A stretch of DNA of 45,873 nt, taken from positions 1-45,873 of the forward strand of contig CAIKMQ010000021.1 in the NCBI GenBank assembly GCA_903828565.1, in the 5' to 3' direction. The DNA is from an uncultured Leptolinea sp. (GTDB lineage: Bacteria > Chloroflexota > Anaerolineae > Anaerolineales > Anaerolineaceae). A program made the translations under genes and the position numbers. The notes beneath the pieces were generated by a model that had not been told where the DNA came from, ran no database searches, and saw only the letters and a program-made list of their open reading frames with translations. This document shows positions 41,724 to 45,873 of the stretch, piece after piece (position 1 is the stretch's first letter; the number at the start of each line of letters is the position of its first letter).

Positions 41724-43619
41724 TCAATCCTCTGCTAAAACAATTAGCTTGTCCCCCTTCTTGAATATTATTGGAGTTGATTTATCCGGATTCAAGCAAA
41801 TTCCATAATTCGCTTTTGGATTCTGTGCTTCAGACTGAAGACGATAACCGATCGCAGTTTCTCCGAACTCTAAGACAGCCTCCACAACCATATAAAAATC
41901 CCTTTCGCCTTCGAGACAAAAATACCTCTCTACCGGTTTCAAATATATCTCTGAGCCATCTGAATTGAAAAGATCCTCAAAAACGCTGGCCAATTCACGC
42001 CTTTCTGAAACTTGGGCCATCATCAGACTTACAAGTTGACCTGAAACTATAAAATCATCTGCTCGGGTTACTTCTGCAAGGTTGCGATCACGGATATCCA
42101 GCATTTCGCTGACTATCGAAAAATGTGTTTTACCTTTTTCAACGATTTCTCTAAGCTGTAGCAACATCAACAGGGTTTGAGCATCTGCACGCCGTATATC
42201 TAATTTATCCGAACATAAGACTATTATATGGTCGCAATTAGTTAGGTTTCTATCCTGTAATATCTCACAGTACGCCTTCTCACCTTTGTGGAAAGTGACT
42301 TTTTCATTTCTCAAACCGCGCAAGACTTCCTTATGAGATTTATAAGCATCTGGATCATTTGCCACGACAACAACCTCAGACCCTGGTACGACATATTGAT
42401 CCAGTTCACGAACCACTTCTGCTGCTCTTTGGTTCCATCCTAGGATCAAAGTAAACTCAGGTAACAATTCCTTCGGAGGATTAATCTCAACTCTTCTAAC
42501 ACGATCGCATAATTCTGGTTTTCCATCAAGGACTATCCGCGCATCATTTTCAGCTATTAGGATAATCTCATCTCCAGACCGAATTACTGTCTGGCTAGGG
42601 GGATTCAGTTGCGCTTTCCCATCACGGGCAATCCCCAATACCGAATTCTTCCGGAAATGAGATAAGATGTCCTTATAAAACTTTCCAACCAGCTCAGGTA
42701 TTTCTCGTATATATATATCATCACCTGAAAAATTCATAAGCTCTGTGTAGATGGAAGAAAGTCCAGATTGTCTGCATGTCTGGGCAATCATGTGTGCGAA
42801 GAAACTTTCCTCTTGTATGAATGTCACCTCACCTTTACCAACGATATCCGCAACCTTCTGATTTCCAGGATGAATGATCTCAGCAGTAATGTGGTAGCGG
42901 GTTTTTCGTCTATCTGGATGATTCACGATTGCCAAGATGGTTTTTATAACTTCATAATCTGGATCCTCAATTTCAGGAGAGAGGATAATAATGGATTTTG
43001 CAGTATTCAGGCTAACAAGGGTCAGATCATTGAAATCCATCGGACAACCATTCCGGCACACGATTCGGGTATTTCTACTATCACCAATACGTTCAAATAT
43101 CTCCTCTTCCATCTCGATCTTGTCTATTTCAGACATTACCACAATACAAGCATCATGATGATTGGAATGTGCTTCGATCAATTCCGAAATGATCAAAAAT
43201 ACCTGATTAGACCATCCAAGGATCACAGTATGATCATCCTCTACCACCTCTGATCGACCTTTCCGAAGGGTGTCCAGTTTACTCTGGACTGCATTTGTTA
43301 ATATCCCGATCAGGGTACTGATGATAAACACACCACCGATGGTCACAATAAGCATGGATATGCGAAATTCCCATCCAGTATCACCACCAAATGTACCAGC
43401 ATCCAGGGTACGTACCATGCTTCGCCACGCTGCTTCAGGAAAACTTAATGGCGGCTCCAGGTCGGGTCTGATCTTAAAGGTAGTGATGATAGAACCCATC
43501 ATAATGATCAGAATGACAGAAAAGAGACCGAGTAGCTTGATCAACGCTACAGTCCCTTTTGAGAATTGATTGTCAAACCAATATTGCCAGCGTAACATGA
43601 GGCTTCTTTTTTTTGTCAT
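41724..43619 (-). CDS. CASTOR/POLLUX (DMI1)-type ion channel homologue
   Basis: A 631-aa membrane protein. Helices near residues 24-48 and 91-118 flank a pore segment with AAWRSMVRTLDAGTFGGDTGW, where DAG recalls the filter of plant CASTOR/DMI1. The next segment, LDTLRKGRSEVVEDDHTVILGWS, is nearly diagnostic of this family, and two RCK-like Rossmann domains follow (about 130-350 and 385-600; second opening FTLILGWNQRA). The plant proteins are calcium-conducting nuclear-envelope channels; the bacterial role is unknown. The ATG at 43619 has AGGAGG 5 nt upstream; an in-frame start at 43670 would precede that SD. Confidence 0.87.
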   Translation of the reverse strand: MTKKRSLMLRWQYWFDNQFSKGTVALIKLLGLFSVILIIMMGSIITTFKIRPDLEPPLSFPEAAWRSMVRTLDAGTFGGDTGWEFRISMLIVTIGGVFIISTLIGILTNAVQSKLDTLRKGRSEVVEDDHTVILGWSNQVFLIISELIEAHSNHHDACIVVMSEIDKIEMEEEIFERIGDSRNTRIVCRNGCPMDFNDLTLVSLNTAKSIIILSPEIEDPDYEVIKTILAIVNHPDRRKTRYHITAEIIHPGNQKVADIVGKGEVTFIQEESFFAHMIAQTCRQSGLSSIYTELMNFSGDDIYIREIPELVGKFYKDILSHFRKNSVLGIARDGKAQLNPPSQTVIRSGDEIILIAENDARIVLDGKPELCDRVRRVEINPPKELLPEFTLILGWNQRAAEVVRELDQYVVPGSEVVVVANDPDAYKSHKEVLRGLRNEKVTFHKGEKAYCEILQDRNLTNCDHIIVLCSDKLDIRRADAQTLLMLLQLREIVEKGKTHFSIVSEMLDIRDRNLAEVTRADDFIVSGQLVSLMMAQVSERRELASVFEDLFNSDGSEIYLKPVERYFCLEGERDFYMVVEAVLEFGETAIGYRLQSEAQNPKANYGICLNPDKSTPIIFKKGDKLIVLAED

Positions 43620-43875
43620 AATTCCTCCTGAAAAACCTGCTGGTTGTGTAATCCCACCTGTAATTTCCAATACTAATTCAGAGCAATAGCTTCTAATTCC
43701 TCTTCCCTCGAAACATATCTATGTATAATTTTACATCAATCCTATATTTGTGCACTTTAGTAATCTTTTCGCCAAAGACTTTCACATCCATTCTATAATC
43801 ATATGGTTGATAGTGCTCTTGTGGGCAATGGGTCTGGTGGCGTTATTCAACTAAGTAACGGTATTTCCCTCCCTA

Positions 43876-45873
43876 TCAGATCTCCACTACCGTTGCGCGC
43901 GTCCCTTTTGCATATTTCCATGCATATGTTCCTTTAGGTACGTGTAGCACATCAGAAGAACCAAAATTCTGCTTTTTGATTGTAACAAGGCTGCCAGGTA
44001 GGTAGAACTCCCGATTTCCCGAGGCACCAAACACTCCCCACCCAATCTCCAGGACTCCCTCAGGAATGACTAGCTTATTAATATGGCAGCCCTCAAACGC
44101 CAGATTATCAATAACTCTAATGGAATTTGGAAGAGTAAAGGATGCTAGGAGCGAACAACCACGAAATGCTCGCTGCCCGATACGATCCAATCCCTGCGGG
44201 AAATTAATTTCTACTAAGTTGTTGCAATCCTCAAAAGCCTGACTTCCTATCTCAATAATGCCCTCTGGTAGTTTAACGGAGGAGAGATTTTCACATCTGA
44301 AGAAAGTTGCGTACCCGATGTGTGTGATTCCTTGTGATATCTCAACGACCTCAACATTCATGTGATCATAAAAAATACTTTGCGTCACACCTCTACCAAT
44401 TTTAGTTACATTCATACCTTTTACTACTGAAGGGATGATGACATAAAGGTTTTTACCCCGATATTTAGTAATAGCTAGTGAATTTTCCGAAAGCGGCCTG
44501 GTTACCCAGCTTTTATCGGAGTTTTCAGGTTGAAGGTTGAATAGCGAGCCAGCACTCGCTGGCCTGTTCTGATTTTGATAATCAAGTAAAGCGGCAGTGA
44601 TCTCTGTTCGCCCTTCTCGATTGGCCAAATCAACCAGGTCAGTTATTGCATCAAGCGGTAGGGCATGATTCGTTCTATACCAGTAAAACAATGGTTGGTC
44701 ATCAGCACAAATAACCTCAGGCAATATGCGACGAGCCATGCTTTTAAGATATCTCGTATACATATTTCTTGAAGTCTCTGAAAGGCCAAAGGGTTGCTCT
44801 AATCGAAAAATCGCAAGTTTAACCTTTTCCATTGTTTGGGCGTCGCTACCACGAAAAAGCTCATCGAACTGCGAGATATTTTCTACCCCTCCAGCAAGTA
44901 ACCTCGCCGCAAATTCCTGGTAAGTATCGTCGTTTGGTATATACAATCGGCAGTGTATTTTTCTGTTATCATCCGTTAGGGCTATTGTTAAGTTATTTAG
45001 CTTACAGTTATTGTATTTTGTAATACCTAGATATTGATGCCTCCAGATTATTTCAATGGCTTGTTTACAGTCCCAAAAAGGATCACCACCAACCCTCAAA
45101 GTTCCTGCAATCTTTACTTGATGTAAATTAGCACATGAAGAAAATGCGTAATCATCTAAATGTTGTATTGTTGTTGGTATCTTTACGGTTCGGAGAGAAG
45201 AATTACCTGAAAAAGCGTGAGAGCAAATTCTTTGCGCATCATCAGGAACAATAAACTCGCTCATATTCCCAGTGTAGGCAATCAGTTTATTATTCAGTAT
45301 CAAGCATTCCTGTGAAGAGGGCTCGAACCTCAAACTGCTGCAGCCAGAGAAGGCACCAGAGTCTATCTGCGTCACACCCTCCGGGATCATCACAGATCGT
45401 AGGCTGCTGCAGCCAGAGAAGGCACCAGAGCCTATCTCCGTTATACACTCTGGGATTACTACCGATTGCAGGCTGCTGCAGCCAGAGAAGGTACCATTCG
45501 CTATCTTCCTCACCCCTTTAGGGATCACTACCGATTGCAGGCTGCTGCAGCCAGCGAAGGTACGAGATTCTATCTCCCTCACCCATTTAGGGATTACTAC
45601 CGATTGCAGGCTTCTGCAGCCAGAGAAAGCCCAATACCCGATCCGAGTCACACTATCCGGGATCACCACCGACTGCAGGCTGCTGCAGCAAACGAAGGCC
45701 TCACTCCCGATCTGCGTCACACTATCCGGGATCACCACCGACTGCAGGCTGCTGCAGCCAGAGAAGGCACTGCTCCCGATCTGCGTCACTCCCTGCGGGA
45801 TTACCACCGACTGCAGGCTGCTGCAGCCAGAGAAGGCACCATCCGCTATCTTCCTCACCCCTTTAGGGATTAC
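43876..45873 (-). CDS. BspA-like leucine-rich-repeat protein (5' end beyond the window)
   Basis: At least 665 aa, still open at 45873. It begins in view with eight 23-residue LRR_5 units (consensus VIPxGVTxIGxxAFSGCSSLQSV), then further diverged LRR units, a middle region of about 230 residues without LRR (with an ALLDYQNQ segment seen in similar proteins), then a second LRR block (about residues 485-640) and a short C-terminus ending KGTRATVVEI. No signal peptide, membrane helix or wall anchor is visible in this part. Family members are often surface or secreted binding proteins. The N-terminus is needed to decide location. Confidence 0.8.
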   Translation of the reverse strand, partial: VIPKGVRKIADGAFSGCSSLQSVVIPQGVTQIGSSAFSGCSSLQSVVIPDSVTQIGSEAFVCCSSLQSVVIPDSVTRIGYWAFSGCRSLQSVVIPKWVREIESRTFAGCSSLQSVVIPKGVRKIANGTFSGCSSLQSVVIPECITEIGSGAFSGCSSLRSVMIPEGVTQIDSGAFSGCSSLRFEPSSQECLILNNKLIAYTGNMSEFIVPDDAQRICSHAFSGNSSLRTVKIPTTIQHLDDYAFSSCANLHQVKIAGTLRVGGDPFWDCKQAIEIIWRHQYLGITKYNNCKLNNLTIALTDDNRKIHCRLYIPNDDTYQEFAARLLAGGVENISQFDELFRGSDAQTMEKVKLAIFRLEQPFGLSETSRNMYTRYLKSMARRILPEVICADDQPLFYWYRTNHALPLDAITDLVDLANREGRTEITAALLDYQNQNRPASAGSLFNLQPENSDKSWVTRPLSENSLAITKYRGKNLYVIIPSVVKGMNVTKIGRGVTQSIFYDHMNVEVVEISQGITHIGYATFFRCENLSSVKLPEGIIEIGSQAFEDCNNLVEINFPQGLDRIGQRAFRGCSLLASFTLPNSIRVIDNLAFEGCHINKLVIPEGVLEIGWGVFGASGNREFYLPGSLVTIKKQNFGSSDVLHVPKGTYAWKYAKGTRATVVEI
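45322..45873 (-). repeat. Eight tandem 69-bp repeats encoding LRR units
   Basis: Eight contiguous 69-bp units code for the 23-residue LRRs. Some blocks are nearly identical at the DNA level: the sequence around 45838-45873 recurs near 45493-45528, 345 bp (five units) away, with only two differences in 36 nt. This points to recent duplication, and the array runs off the window. Confidence 0.9.

Noticed and set aside
45322-45873. CRISPR array
   Set aside because: The repeats are contiguous 69-bp coding units in one open frame encoding LRRs, with no spacer pattern and no cas genes.

Overview
The window is a chromosomal segment of a bacterium of moderate GC with dense operons, frequent TTG/GTG starts and clear Shine-Dalgarno (SD) sequences. 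The gene mix suggests Chloroflexota, probably an anaerobic Anaerolineae-type organism: a MalT-like NTPase fused to a BTAD regulator, a DUF5317-like membrane protein, an NHLP-clan-like small protein beside an HD-GYP protein, a DUF1540-like acidic protein and a BspA-type repeat protein. This assignment is inference from family content; no rRNA or tRNA gene was found. LAYOUT. (1) 1-5800 is housekeeping: a trigger-factor-like C-terminus, clpP, a HAD phosphatase, rlmN, ftsY and prfB, the last with a textbook programmed +1 frameshift, then pfkA convergent. (2) 5824-10259 is a three-gene oxidoreductase operon: an iron-sulfur/FAD protein, a DAO-type FAD dehydrogenase and an Ldh2-family NAD(P)-dependent enzyme, probably oxidising an amino or imino acid. 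(3) 10319-19561 is again mostly housekeeping: rel, a VKOR-family protein, a small acidic Cys protein, a cold-shock gene with a structured leader, mnmA plus a cysteine desulfurase, a phosphohexomutase, tatD and a polyprenyl diphosphate synthase. (4) 20347-31662 is the most interesting part. After a GNAT-like gene and a 413-bp divergent control region comes one long operon: an AllF(FdrA)-AllG(YlbE) fusion related to oxamate carbamoyltransferase, a tandem cyclase-family metal hydrolase with one degenerate half, a three-subunit molybdenum hydroxylase with a CoxG-like protein, a 61-aa membrane peptide and a UraA-type permease, closed by a perfect 16-bp terminator. The permease keeps the uracil-binding residues of UraA. 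I therefore propose an energy-conserving oxidative pyrimidine pathway: uptake of uracil (or a relative), Mo-hydroxylation to a barbiturate-type ring, ring opening by the cyclase-family hydrolase, and phosphorolysis of the ureido product to carbamoyl phosphate. The parts are seen; the pathway is inference. (5) 31682-33450 is a small unit of unclear role (an NmrA-like protein and two unknowns). (6) 33497-41492, all on the minus strand, is a signalling island: the NTPase/BTAD regulator, a 37-aa hydrophobic peptide gene, a DUF5317-like membrane protein, an NHLP-like small protein, an HD-GYP protein, a histidine kinase, a NarL-type response regulator and a membrane protein, many with overlapping stops and starts. 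(7) 41724-45873 holds a bacterial CASTOR/POLLUX-type ion channel and the C-terminal part of a BspA-like leucine-rich-repeat protein with near-identical 69-bp repeats, cut by the window edge.
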